From Saprospiraceae bacterium (GTDB lineage: Bacteria; Bacteroidota; Bacteroidia; Chitinophagales; Saprospiraceae), in NCBI GenBank assembly GCA_007134625.1, contig SLKL01000002.1:1-9097 (forward strand): DNA of 9,097 nucleotides. Reading direction: 5' to 3'. Shown one piece after another: positions 1 through 6,173 of this stretch. Position 1 is the first letter of the stretch. The number at the start of each line of letters is the position of its first letter. Made by a program: the position numbers and the translations under genes. Below the pieces are notes generated by a model. That model saw only the letters and a list, made by a program, of their open reading frames with translations, did no database searches and had not been told where the DNA came from.

Positions 1-2468
1 ATCCAATTGAGCATCCACTCTATTTCTTCCCAATAGGTGTTGGCAATAAACCAGTTTGGCCAGATGTATTGTCCCAGGATATTCCACCTTTGAAAATTCC
101 GTTCGGCCGGCTCTTCCAGTAAGTGGTAATAATCCATCACTTTTTGATGTAAAGCCTGATAAGAAAATGGACCCTGTCTAAGGCTGCGGTAGCGCTCTCG
201 ATATCTTCTTTCAAACTCCGGGTCCTCAAAAAGTCGATTGTACCAGCCATACATATATTGGTTAGTGGTAATGGCCTCATAGTACCAACCAACAGGGTCC
301 CACCCTTCTAGATAATTGGCATTCCCCAGAGCCAGATTGAAATCCCAGAGCGGACCACTTTTTATCTTTCCATTTCTGTCTTTTGTAAAAAAAGTGCTGA
401 GTCGGTAGCCGTCAATTTCTTTGCACAACTCCGTGATCAGATGCATATCGATAAAAGATTCAACGTCAATATAGGCTTCATATCCAATTTCAGGGTCTGT
501 AAAATTTGGTCCAAATAGTGCTGTTTCAAAGTCATTTAAATACTGCAGAAGATAGTCAGATTGGGGACCACTTATTGTCGCTTCATTTGGTCTTACATAA
601 ACAAATCTGGTGCCTCTATCTGTACGAAAACCCTCCTCCCCGGGATTGAGTCGATCGATTTTAAAAATATACCCGCCACTGACATCAGGCAAGTCGTTAT
701 CCGAGGGGCTCAAATCTTCAATTTCTACCCTTCCGGGTGCTATTTTTATTCTTTCTACTAATAGATAAACTCCATGATACCTTCCTTCTGTCAAAGGCCC
801 GGTTCCATCGTGCATAAATAGCTCTATAAATTTTGTCCGGGGAGAGTAGTGACCAAGATCACTGCCAAGGGAATAAGAAACAGCATTTCGCATCAGACTT
901 TTATCTGAGTACGGTCCGTGAAGAATCCAGTTGTGTTCTTCAGGCATGCCCAAAAGTTCAACTTTTCGGTTGCTGTTGTCTTCATTTAAAGTATGAAAGC
1001 CAAATCCTTTTTTGGGAAAAGACTGTGAACTACTCCCTCTGATATTTATTTTCACCCTCCCTGTAAAATCAGGTTCATTGTCAAAACTGGTGTAACCACT
1101 GGCATCCGGTTCATAAAGACTTATATAAGAAGTTGTCCTATCTCCCGGACTAACGGGTATGTCATACTGCTTGATGACCATAACCGGCAAATTAGAGCTA
1201 AAAGAGGAAGTCTCCTGGGTGCTGAAAATATAAGAAGCTCCGGCGGGCATGGAACTCCGCTTTTCAGGACTAACGGATATTGCTCTGACTATAGCGGGTT
1301 CGTTCAACTCAAATGGTCCGGTGTATAAAAAGCCATTGTTAGCATGAGGCTCAGAACCGTCTGTGGTGTAAAAAATTGGAACCCCTTCTTCACCGCTAAT
1401 TTCAATGGTGATGGCCTCAGGATAAACCCCGGATGAAGGATATATAAGTGGTGGGTCGATGAATTCCTGAAATCCTGATTGTGGATTGGCCGCTCCCGGT
1501 GTAGGCTGATCAAAATAAACCCATTCTGAAGGCAAGTCTCCGGGACGACCGTAGGAAATATTAGTGGGGATGGGGACGGGCAACATTTCATCCACCCTTT
1601 CACCATCAGGGGCAGTAAGGATAATCTCTTCTCCCGAAGAACTTATCCTGAAATTGGTATGAAAAGAAGATAGGGAAGGAACTTTTGCATGTTCTGCAGA
1701 CAAAGGTTCTTCCATGGTCCCATCGGGTAAGCGCCATCTGACGGCCACAAAATCACCTCCGAATGCTTCTTTCATTAAAGCAGATAGGTAATAAGTTTTT
1801 CCCTCTTCGAGAAAAATTGGTTCAGAGCGCTGTTCCGGATATTTTTCCCATTCTCCCACATTTGTCCAGCCTGGCACCTCAGCAATAAGTTCGGCGTTTT
1901 CTTCTTCCTCATCGGAACTTAGAAAAAGCCTGCAATTGTCATCTCCTGCTACCCAGAATGTATATTCTCCGGTCTCAGGTGGAGTAATCCAGGCATAAAT
2001 ATGTTGTCCGTAATTATCGCCGATGTCAACCGGTGACTGGAAGTTATCATCAATTATATTCACAGAAGTAGGGTAATCCGGAAAGGAGGGGTGATTAATT
2101 AAGTCGTCAACACTTGTACCCGGGATTCCTGTATAAAATTTTCGCATAAAACCATTAACCATTTCGCCCGGTGCCTGATATCGATCTTTGCCTGATGCCC
2201 AGACTAATAGATATTCCTCAGGTGCCATTTTATAAGACGGGAACACCCAACGAAAAGGTCTGTCATAATCATCGGAGATGCCGTATCCTCCCAGTTGAAT
2301 GCTGTCCGGACCGGGATTATAAAGCTCTATCCAATCTTCATAACTTCCATCTTCATCAGCGATGACATTGGAGTTCGAAGCCATGACTTCATTGATGATA
2401 GGCGTCTGCGCGCTTAAAAATAGGCTGGCAGAAAAACTGAACAATATTAAAAAAGTAAAAAAACGCAT
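1..2468 (-). CDS. Secreted multidomain CotH-kinase family protein (lamin-tail, PA14-like, chitobiase-C and CotH domains), 3' end beyond the window
   Basis: The frame is open from an ATG at 2468 to the left edge and gives 822 residues with no stop, so the C-terminus is missing. Residues 1-20 form a signal peptide ending LFLSA before QT, so the protein is exported. Residues about 22-95 are a lamin-tail (LTD) domain (PIINEVMASNSN, DWIELYNPG). Residues 135-250 resemble a PA14 carbohydrate-binding fold (GEYTFWVAGDDN, W..P). Residues 268-330 look like a second, partial LTD ending PTPGAAN. Residues 340-412 are a chitobiase/hexosaminidase C-terminal-type module (FYTTDGSEP). Residues about 425-820 are the CotH kinase domain: IRGSSSQSFPKKGF (477-490), WILHGPYSDKSLMRN (514-528), GRYHGVYLLVE (562-572), GGYIFKIDR (598-606) and GPLWDFNLALGN (705-716). 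Family members carry protein-kinase activity (CotH of Bacillus spores); a target here is unknown. Bacteroidota relatives often end in a type IX secretion sorting domain, which would lie off-window. Family call firm, biological role unknown. Confidence 0.93.
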   Translation of the reverse strand, partial: MRFFTFLILFSFSASLFLSAQTPIINEVMASNSNVIADEDGSYEDWIELYNPGPDSIQLGGYGISDDYDRPFRWVFPSYKMAPEEYLLVWASGKDRYQAPGEMVNGFMRKFYTGIPGTSVDDLINHPSFPDYPTSVNIIDDNFQSPVDIGDNYGQHIYAWITPPETGEYTFWVAGDDNCRLFLSSDEEEENAELIAEVPGWTNVGEWEKYPEQRSEPIFLEEGKTYYLSALMKEAFGGDFVAVRWRLPDGTMEEPLSAEHAKVPSLSSFHTNFRISSSGEEIILTAPDGERVDEMLPVPIPTNISYGRPGDLPSEWVYFDQPTPGAANPQSGFQEFIDPPLIYPSSGVYPEAITIEISGEEGVPIFYTTDGSEPHANNGFLYTGPFELNEPAIVRAISVSPEKRSSMPAGASYIFSTQETSSFSSNLPVMVIKQYDIPVSPGDRTTSYISLYEPDASGYTSFDNEPDFTGRVKINIRGSSSQSFPKKGFGFHTLNEDNSNRKVELLGMPEEHNWILHGPYSDKSLMRNAVSYSLGSDLGHYSPRTKFIELFMHDGTGPLTEGRYHGVYLLVERIKIAPGRVEIEDLSPSDNDLPDVSGGYIFKIDRLNPGEEGFRTDRGTRFVYVRPNEATISGPQSDYLLQYLNDFETALFGPNFTDPEIGYEAYIDVESFIDMHLITELCKEIDGYRLSTFFTKDRNGKIKSGPLWDFNLALGNANYLEGWDPVGWYYEAITTNQYMYGWYNRLFEDPEFERRYRERYRSLRQGPFSYQALHQKVMDYYHLLEEPAERNFQRWNILGQYIWPNWFIANTYWEEIEWMLNW

Positions 2469-2497
2469 TTAGGAGTTTTTGAATTTCAAAAGTATGT

Positions 2498-2516
2498 TAT
2501 CAACGTATAGTTGATA
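2498..2516. repeat. Perfect inverted repeat in the CotH gene leader
   Basis: TATCAAC (2498-2504) and GTTGATA (2510-2516) are perfect inverted copies around a 5-nt centre, GTATA. The site lies 30 bp before the CotH-gene ATG and downstream of the predicted start of transcription, so it could act as an operator-like DNA dyad or as a small leader hairpin. Another TAnnTTTG octamer on the minus strand, TACTTTTG, sits right next to it (2494-2487) but has no matching -33 element. The function is inference. Confidence 0.4.
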
Positions 2517-2537
2517 TAATTTTCGTTTCTAATCTCT

Positions 2538-2568
2538 CAAATTTAAGAAAAATTGTCATATCATCAAA
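2538..2568 (-). promoter_or_regulatory. Bacteroidota-type promoter for the CotH-family gene
   Basis: On the minus strand a TTTG (2568-2565) is followed after exactly 19 bp by TAAATTTG (2545-2538). This matches the Bacteroidota housekeeping promoter pattern of a -33 TTTG and a -7 TAnnTTTG. Transcription would begin near 2530 and give a leader of roughly 60 nt that contains the dyad at 2498-2516. It is the best promoter match in the window. Confidence 0.6.
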
Positions 2569-2596
2569 ATGGATAAAAAAAGCGCATAAATTTGTG

Positions 2597-2953
2597 ATGG
2601 CTTTTATTAAAAAAATGAAAGAGAAAGGAATTTCCATCAATAAAGACCATCTAACTATTTTCTCCAATGAATATCCCATTGCAGAGATAGAACGTGCATC
2701 CATATATGCTAACCATACTTCCTACAGAGGACCAATCTTCCTTTTTATTATGGGATTACTTTTTACGATCGGGCACCTGATTACAGGAGTCATTATTATG
2801 GGAGCTGCGGTAATATGGGGAATTAGCATTCGGAAAAAATACAGTCTTATCCTTACAATAAATGGAAAAGAAAAAAGCGTGCTGGTTCACAATGATAAAA
2901 AGATACTCGAGGAGCTGTTAAAGGCTATTGGGGAGTCTAAGGGGAAGGGTTGA
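2597..2953 (+). CDS. Small membrane protein resembling the DUF6232 family
   Basis: The protein has about 118 residues: a short polar beta-type N-terminal segment (GISINKDHLTIFSN, then EYPIAEIERASIY), a hydrophobic stretch (GPIFLFIMGLLF through IIMGAAVIWGISI) long enough for a two-helix hairpin or one long helix, and a C-terminal strand-helix segment (YSLILTINGKEKSVLVHN, KKILEELLKAIGES). This order resembles DUF6232 proteins, small bacterial membrane proteins of unknown function. The match is from memory of the layout, not a search. The start is uncertain. GTG 2594, ATG 2597 and ATG 2615 are all in frame, none has a clear ribosome site, and a TAAATTTG at 2587-2594 would put transcription start inside the first codons, which favours ATG 2615 if that element is real. 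The gene converges on higA with only 9 bp between the stops. No function can be assigned. Confidence 0.7.
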   Translation: MAFIKKMKEKGISINKDHLTIFSNEYPIAEIERASIYANHTSYRGPIFLFIMGLLFTIGHLITGVIIMGAAVIWGISIRKKYSLILTINGKEKSVLVHNDKKILEELLKAIGESKGKG

Positions 2954-2962
2954 GGTAGAATT

Positions 2963-3334
2963 CTATTGCGATAATTCATATTTTTCAATCAATAATTCAG
3001 CTGGAATCTTTAGTGTTTTACTGACCTTTCGAATCATGTTTAAACTTAGTCGGCGCTTTCGATTCAATACTTCAGAAACCTTGCTCTTGCTTCCTAATAT
3101 ACCTATCAAGTCTTTATTTTTCAATTCATTGGACTCCATAGTTGATTTTATTAGATCAATTGGGTCTAAATCTCTGAATGCAGGCTCGGTTTCATTCTCG
3201 TATTTTTCAATCAATACTACAAGGAGTTCAGCTTCATCAAATCCCACCTCACCCTTTTTACAATCAAATAGTTCTTCAAGACGAGATAATGCCTTTTGAT
3301 AATCTTCTTCTGTTTTTAAAATCTTCCAATTCAT
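2963..3334 (-). CDS. higA: HigA-type antitoxin with XRE-family helix-turn-helix
   Basis: The 123-residue protein has the layout of HigA (COG5499). An N-terminal helical region begins MNWKILKTEEDYQKALSRLE, the usual opening of this family. An XRE-like helix-turn-helix follows at about residues 60-115 (DLIKSTMESNELKNKDLIGILG, then KSKVSEVLNRKRRLSLNMIRKV and a final IPAELLI). In known systems HigA binds and neutralises the HigB mRNA interferase and represses the operon. The gene lies 10 nt downstream of the higB reading frame, toxin first, the usual higBA order. The reading frame is complete and looks functional, whereas the toxin frame upstream is broken, so this may now be an antitoxin without a partner, still able to repress DNA or to neutralise a HigB encoded elsewhere. 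The family call is firm. Confidence 0.9.
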   Translation of the reverse strand: MNWKILKTEEDYQKALSRLEELFDCKKGEVGFDEAELLVVLIEKYENETEPAFRDLDPIDLIKSTMESNELKNKDLIGILGSKSKVSEVLNRKRRLSLNMIRKVSKTLKIPAELLIEKYELSQ

Positions 3335-3344
3335 GGTTATAGAT

Positions 3345-3647
3345 TTATATAGTCAGTGCATTAATTTGGTCATATTTGTCATGTGTTCCTACAAATCTAA
3401 TCCAAACTGTTTGTAAGTCAAAGTTTATTTTCACAACCAACCGGTATTTATTTCCCTTTAATTTAAAAACATATCGACTGGATCCAATTGATCTACTATT
3501 AGCAAAGTCATTTAAAATATCATTAGAATGATAGTAGCGACCTTTTTTCATTACTTTATACCGACCAACAAGTTGATTTTCAATTTCCGGGTGTTGGATC
3601 CAAAACGCTTAGAATTGGAACATTACCTTATTCTTAATAATTCCCAT
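3345..3647 (-). pseudogene. higB: higB toxin (RelE-superfamily mRNA interferase), interrupted by an in-frame stop near the N-terminus
   Basis: The C-terminal two thirds matches HigB-type toxins closely: RYVFKLKGNKYRLVVKI and VWIRFVGTHDKYDQINALTI. The longest ATG frame after the stop starts at 3551 and gives only 68 residues, short against the usual 95-100. Reading upstream in the same frame recovers the expected N-terminal part (AFWIQHPEIENQL, then RYKVMKK). It then meets TAA at 3611-3609, and beyond that MGIIKNKVMFQF from an ATG at 3647. Removing nine bases between CAATT and TTGG joins MFQF directly to WIQHPEIE, giving about 97 residues with FW at positions 12-13, where relatives have F/Y-W. 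So the simplest reading is a 9-nt in-frame insertion carrying a stop; a point nonsense change is the alternative. HigB cleaves mRNA on ribosomes. The conserved core is present, but the natural start and first helix cannot be translated with it, so the toxin is probably inactive. A sequencing error cannot be excluded. Confidence 0.78.
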
Positions 3648-3710
3648 TCATATTCAAAAAAAATCGTCCAATTCCCTTCTTGAGGGTTACTTTGGCTTTA
3701 ACTTCCATCC

Positions 3711-3741
3711 CAAACTTAATTTTTCCCGCCAAATTCAGAAA
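3711..3741 (-). promoter_or_regulatory. Probable promoter of the higBA locus
   Basis: On the minus strand TTTC (3741-3738, one mismatch to TTTG) lies 19 bp before TAAGTTTG (3718-3711), an exact TAnnTTTG -7 element. Transcription would start near 3704, leaving a leader of about 57 nt to the ATG at 3647. The placement suits autoregulation by HigA, but I see no convincing palindromic operator over it. Confidence 0.45.
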
Positions 3742-3812
3742 ACCTTTTAACAAGATCACTCCTAAACCTCTCAACCTTTCAACATCTCAACCCTAGAACT
3801 TTTCAACCCCAC
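3741..3812. repeat. Degenerate tandem repeat with an 8-bp period (consensus AACCTYTC)
   Basis: Nine consecutive 8-base units fit in register from 3741. The clearest are AACCTTTT (3741), AACCTCTC (3765), AACCTTTC (3773), AACATCTC (3781) and AACTTTTC (3797); those at 3749 and 3757 are worn. Eight of the nine units start with AA. The tract begins 12 bp after the stop of the DsbA-like gene and ends at the higBA promoter. The minus-strand transcript of the DsbA-like gene would carry it as purine-rich GAAAGGTT-type repeats. It has no coding potential that I can see. Pyrimidine-rich octamer tracts of this kind occur between genes in several Bacteroidota; their role is not known to me. Confidence 0.6.
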
Positions 3813-3824
3813 AGCCAACAAAGC

Positions 3825-4517
3825 TTACCTCCTCACCCGATCTATCTGCCTGATAATTTCCCTTGATGGGGCGTAGCCTCGGCTGATTACTTCTAAATCT
3901 TTGCCATCGAAGTAAACGAGGGTAGGGAATCCGGATACACCAAGACCTGAAGAGAGGTTAAAGTCTATTTCTGCTTTTTCTTTCATTTCGGGCTTTTGGC
4001 AATATTCCAGAAAAGTATCGCGGTCGATCCCCACTTTTTCGGCATAGCCGGCATAGGACTCGAACTCTACCGGAGGTAATCCATCTACATATACAGCCTG
4101 ATGCAAATAGGATGCAAACTTTACCGCTTTTTCAGGTTTTAACTCTTTTATCACTGCAAGTGCAATTGAAGGTTCTATGGAGGAAAATACATTAGATCCA
4201 TCATTGAATAAATGATCCAGAAAAGCCTGACCGAATTTTACTGAGGAACCGCGTTCAACACTTTTGTAGGCTTCTTTGATGTAAGGAGCAGTTTCGCCTA
4301 TAGGGCCTATTCTTTCGCCCCTGACCATGCCGCCGGATATTACTACAATTTCCAGCTCATCCTTAAAAGTCTCAGCTATTTCCTCCATTTCAGGACTGAA
4401 GGCAAAACACCATCCACAAAGGGGGTCCATTACGTAGTAAAGCTTTTCATCCTGAGAAAATCCGTTTGCCTTTATCGCCATTATTAAAATAAGTGTTAGA
4501 AAAGAAAATTTTACCAT
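3825..4517 (-). CDS. DsbA-family thiol-disulfide oxidoreductase with signal peptide
   Basis: The 230-residue protein matches the DsbA-like family of COG3531 (FrnE-like, thioredoxin fold with helical insertion). The redox motif is C34-G-W-C37 inside YVMDPLCGWCFAFSPEMEEI. The GGM motif is at 62-64 (VISGGMVRG), the helical region spans about 75-185 (SSIEPSIALAVI, HQAVYVDG), and the cis-proline loop is GFPTL with P198. The first 22 residues are hydrophobic and end GFSQ, a plausible signal peptide. Many relatives start directly at the first beta strand, so this one is probably periplasmic or lipid-anchored. Both cysteines and the cis-proline are present, so it should be redox active. Whether it oxidises or isomerises proteins is not clear from sequence. 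It is a single-gene unit divergent from the persulfide dioxygenase gene, with a 154-bp shared region. The ATG at 4517 is chosen because it gives the signal peptide. Confidence 0.88.
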   Translation of the reverse strand: MVKFSFLTLILIMAIKANGFSQDEKLYYVMDPLCGWCFAFSPEMEEIAETFKDELEIVVISGGMVRGERIGPIGETAPYIKEAYKSVERGSSVKFGQAFLDHLFNDGSNVFSSIEPSIALAVIKELKPEKAVKFASYLHQAVYVDGLPPVEFESYAGYAEKVGIDRDTFLEYCQKPEMKEKAEIDFNLSSGLGVSGFPTLVYFDGKDLEVISRGYAPSREIIRQIDRVRR

Positions 4518-4671
4518 CGGAGAATTTGAATTTTTTACATGATCTAATAGTTCCAGAAATAGGAAATGTAAAGTTAGCGATATAGTTTAAATTACGATTT
4601 GAAACGCCCGGAAATCGACTAATTTTCATAAAAAACCTTATCTTTACAGAACGCAATCAATTGTATGAATT
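4518..4671. promoter_or_regulatory. Divergent control region between the DsbA-like gene and the persulfide dioxygenase gene
   Basis: This 154-bp AT-rich region must drive both genes. Candidate -7 elements each have one mismatch: TATCTTTA at 4639-4646 (plus, about 26 bp before the ATG at 4672) and TAACTTTA at 4576-4569 (minus, about 50 bp before the ATG at 4517). Neither has a well-placed -33 TTTG. Between them is an inverted repeat, CGATTT (4595-4600) and AAATCG (4612-4617), separated by 11 nt, which could be a binding site for a shared regulator. All of these are weak matches. Confidence 0.3.
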
Positions 4672-6087
4672 ATGAACGAAGTGCTAAAAGAAGCCACATT
4701 TGAAGTAGAACAAATCTATACTGCTTGTCTATCTCAAGGCTCCTACTACATCAGGTCAGGAGATGAGGCGGTAATTATTGATCCACTTAGAGAGACTACT
4801 CCCTATCTTGAAAGAGCAAAAAGGGATGGGGTTAAAATAAAGTATGTTTTTGAAACTCATTTCCACGCTGATTTTGTGTCCGGTCATCTTGATCTTGCCG
4901 GCAAAGTAAACGCTCCCATTGTATATGGACCGGGCGCGGATCCGGCATATGATGTATATATTGCCCACGATGGTGAGGAGTTTCAGGTGGGAGAAATTAC
5001 TATTGTTGCGCTACACACTCCGGGGCATACCCCTGAGTCCACTACCTGGCTTTTAAAAGACGCATCAGGGATGGAGCGAGCCATTTTTACAGGTGATACC
5101 CTTTTTCTCGGTGATGTTGGCAGGCCTGATCTTGCACAAGAATCGGGTGGTTTGACCAAAGAGGACCTCGCGGGAATGTTGTACGACTCCTTACAAAAGA
5201 AAATTCTCCCCCTTCCTGACGATATTTTGATTTATCCCGGACATGGAGCGGGGAGTGCCTGCGGAAAAAACATGATGGATGAAACGGTGGATACTTTGGG
5301 TAATCAAAAGAAAGTGAATTATGCCCTTCAAGCCAAGTCTAAAGAAGAGTTTATCAAATTGGTAACAGAAGGGCTTGAGGAGCCACCTGCCTACTTCCCT
5401 GAAAATGTGAGACTAAACAGAGAGGGTTGTAACCAATTGGACAGAGTCCTGAAAAAAAATGACAATCCACTTTCAGTAAATAGATTTAGTGAATTGGCAC
5501 GAAACAGCTGCAGTTTAATTATTGACACCAGAAGTCCTGCTGATTTTTGTGAAGGCTTTATTGTTGGGTCGGTCAACATAGGTCTTGATGGACAATTCGC
5601 GCCCTGGGTAGGCGCTTTGGTGACAAGTATTAATCGCTCTATTCTCCTGATTTGCGAACCGGGTAGAGAGCAAGAAGCCATTCTTCGTATGGCGAGAATA
5701 GGATACGACAGGGTAGAGGGCTATCTGGAAGGTGGGATAGATAGCTGGAAAAAAGCAGGCTTTCCATTATCGACAATTGATAGAATAACTCCTGAAAGGT
5801 TCGAACAGATTGTAGCTAATCATTCTGATCAGATACAAATTTGGGATGTTAGGAGGCCATCTGAATTTGAGTTGTCCCATGTTAAAGGTGCCATTAATCT
5901 CCCCTTGTCAGATATCAATGACTGGAGTTGTAAAAACCGTGATGGAAAGGTAGGAGTGATTTATTGTCGCAGTGGTTACAGAAGTATGATTGCGGCTTCC
6001 ATATTAAAAGCTAAGGGACATCATCATATTCTTGAAGTGGAGGGCGGATTCAATAAAATTAAAGATAGGTCTATTGACCTGGAATAA
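4672..6087 (+). CDS. Persulfide dioxygenase (ETHE1-like metallo-beta-lactamase fold) fused to two rhodanese domains
   Basis: The 471-residue protein is a metallo-beta-lactamase-fold dioxygenase followed by two rhodanese domains, a known bacterial fusion that oxidises glutathione or similar persulfides to sulfite and handles sulfane sulfur. Residues 1-250 are ETHE1-like: THFHADFVSGH (62-72), TPGH with H119, FTGDTLFLGDVGRPDL with D142, and YPGHGAGS with H191. H63, H119 and D142 should be the mononuclear iron ligands by comparison with ETHE1. Rhodanese 1 covers about 267-368. It keeps a cysteine (C328) but in CEPGREQ, unlike an active loop, so it is probably degenerate. Rhodanese 2 (373-467) has DVRRPSEFELSHVKGAINLP and the active loop C432-R-S-G-Y-R-S. 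There is no signal peptide, so it is cytoplasmic. The ATG at 4672 fits the family's start. galE follows 86 bp later but has its own promoter, so the two need not be co-transcribed. Confidence 0.93.
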   Translation: MNEVLKEATFEVEQIYTACLSQGSYYIRSGDEAVIIDPLRETTPYLERAKRDGVKIKYVFETHFHADFVSGHLDLAGKVNAPIVYGPGADPAYDVYIAHDGEEFQVGEITIVALHTPGHTPESTTWLLKDASGMERAIFTGDTLFLGDVGRPDLAQESGGLTKEDLAGMLYDSLQKKILPLPDDILIYPGHGAGSACGKNMMDETVDTLGNQKKVNYALQAKSKEEFIKLVTEGLEEPPAYFPENVRLNREGCNQLDRVLKKNDNPLSVNRFSELARNSCSLIIDTRSPADFCEGFIVGSVNIGLDGQFAPWVGALVTSINRSILLICEPGREQEAILRMARIGYDRVEGYLEGGIDSWKKAGFPLSTIDRITPERFEQIVANHSDQIQIWDVRRPSEFELSHVKGAINLPLSDINDWSCKNRDGKVGVIYCRSGYRSMIAASILKAKGHHHILEVEGGFNKIKDRSIDLE

Positions 6088-6120
6088 ATCCTTTTTCTCT
6101 TCCTAATCTGTCCGGAATTT

Positions 6121-6151
6121 TTTCCATTTTCAAAAATTGGGATTACTTTTG
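6121..6151 (+). promoter_or_regulatory. Promoter of galE
   Basis: TTTC (6121-6124, one mismatch to TTTG) is followed after 19 bp by TACTTTTG (6144-6151), an exact TAnnTTTG. Transcription would start near 6157, about 17 nt before the galE ATG. Spacing and composition match those of the higBA promoter candidate. It gives galE transcription independent of the upstream dioxygenase gene. Confidence 0.5.
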
Positions 6152-6173
6152 ATTCCTCTTTTAAGACATCATC

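Noticed and set aside
387..393. Possible frameshift at the A-run (T-run on the coding strand) inside the CotH domain
   Set aside because: Counting seven bases, the frame runs cleanly from STFFTKDRNG to GPLWDFNLALGN, and the total codon count agrees with the coordinates, so the gene is intact here.
561..2365. Plus-strand open frames at 561-761, 833-1042 and 2171-2365, and a minus-strand frame at 1304-1606
   Set aside because: All lie inside the CotH-family gene, whose 822-codon frame carries recognisable domains throughout. Their translations show no family features.
2500..2703. Minus-strand 67-codon frame over the CotH leader and the start of the DUF6232-like gene
   Set aside because: It is antisense to a better supported gene and covers the promoter region; no protein features.
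2928..3299. Plus-strand 123-codon frame opposite higA
   Set aside because: It mirrors higA in length and is serine/phenylalanine-rich with no fold, a typical antisense shadow.
3600..3620. TCCAA/TTGGA inverted repeat around the extra bases in higB as the footprint of a mobile element
   Set aside because: Arms are only five bases, with no target duplication or recognisable element ends; chance is the simpler explanation.
4447..4968. Minus-strand frames at 4447-4656 and 4756-4968
   Set aside because: The first overlaps the signal peptide of the DsbA-like gene and the divergent promoter region; the second is antisense to the dioxygenase metal-site region. Neither looks like protein.
6116..6138. 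Hairpin AATTTTT / AAAAATT after the dioxygenase gene as a terminator
   Set aside because: The stem is seven A-T pairs with a nine-base loop, too weak for an intrinsic terminator, and it overlaps the galE promoter.
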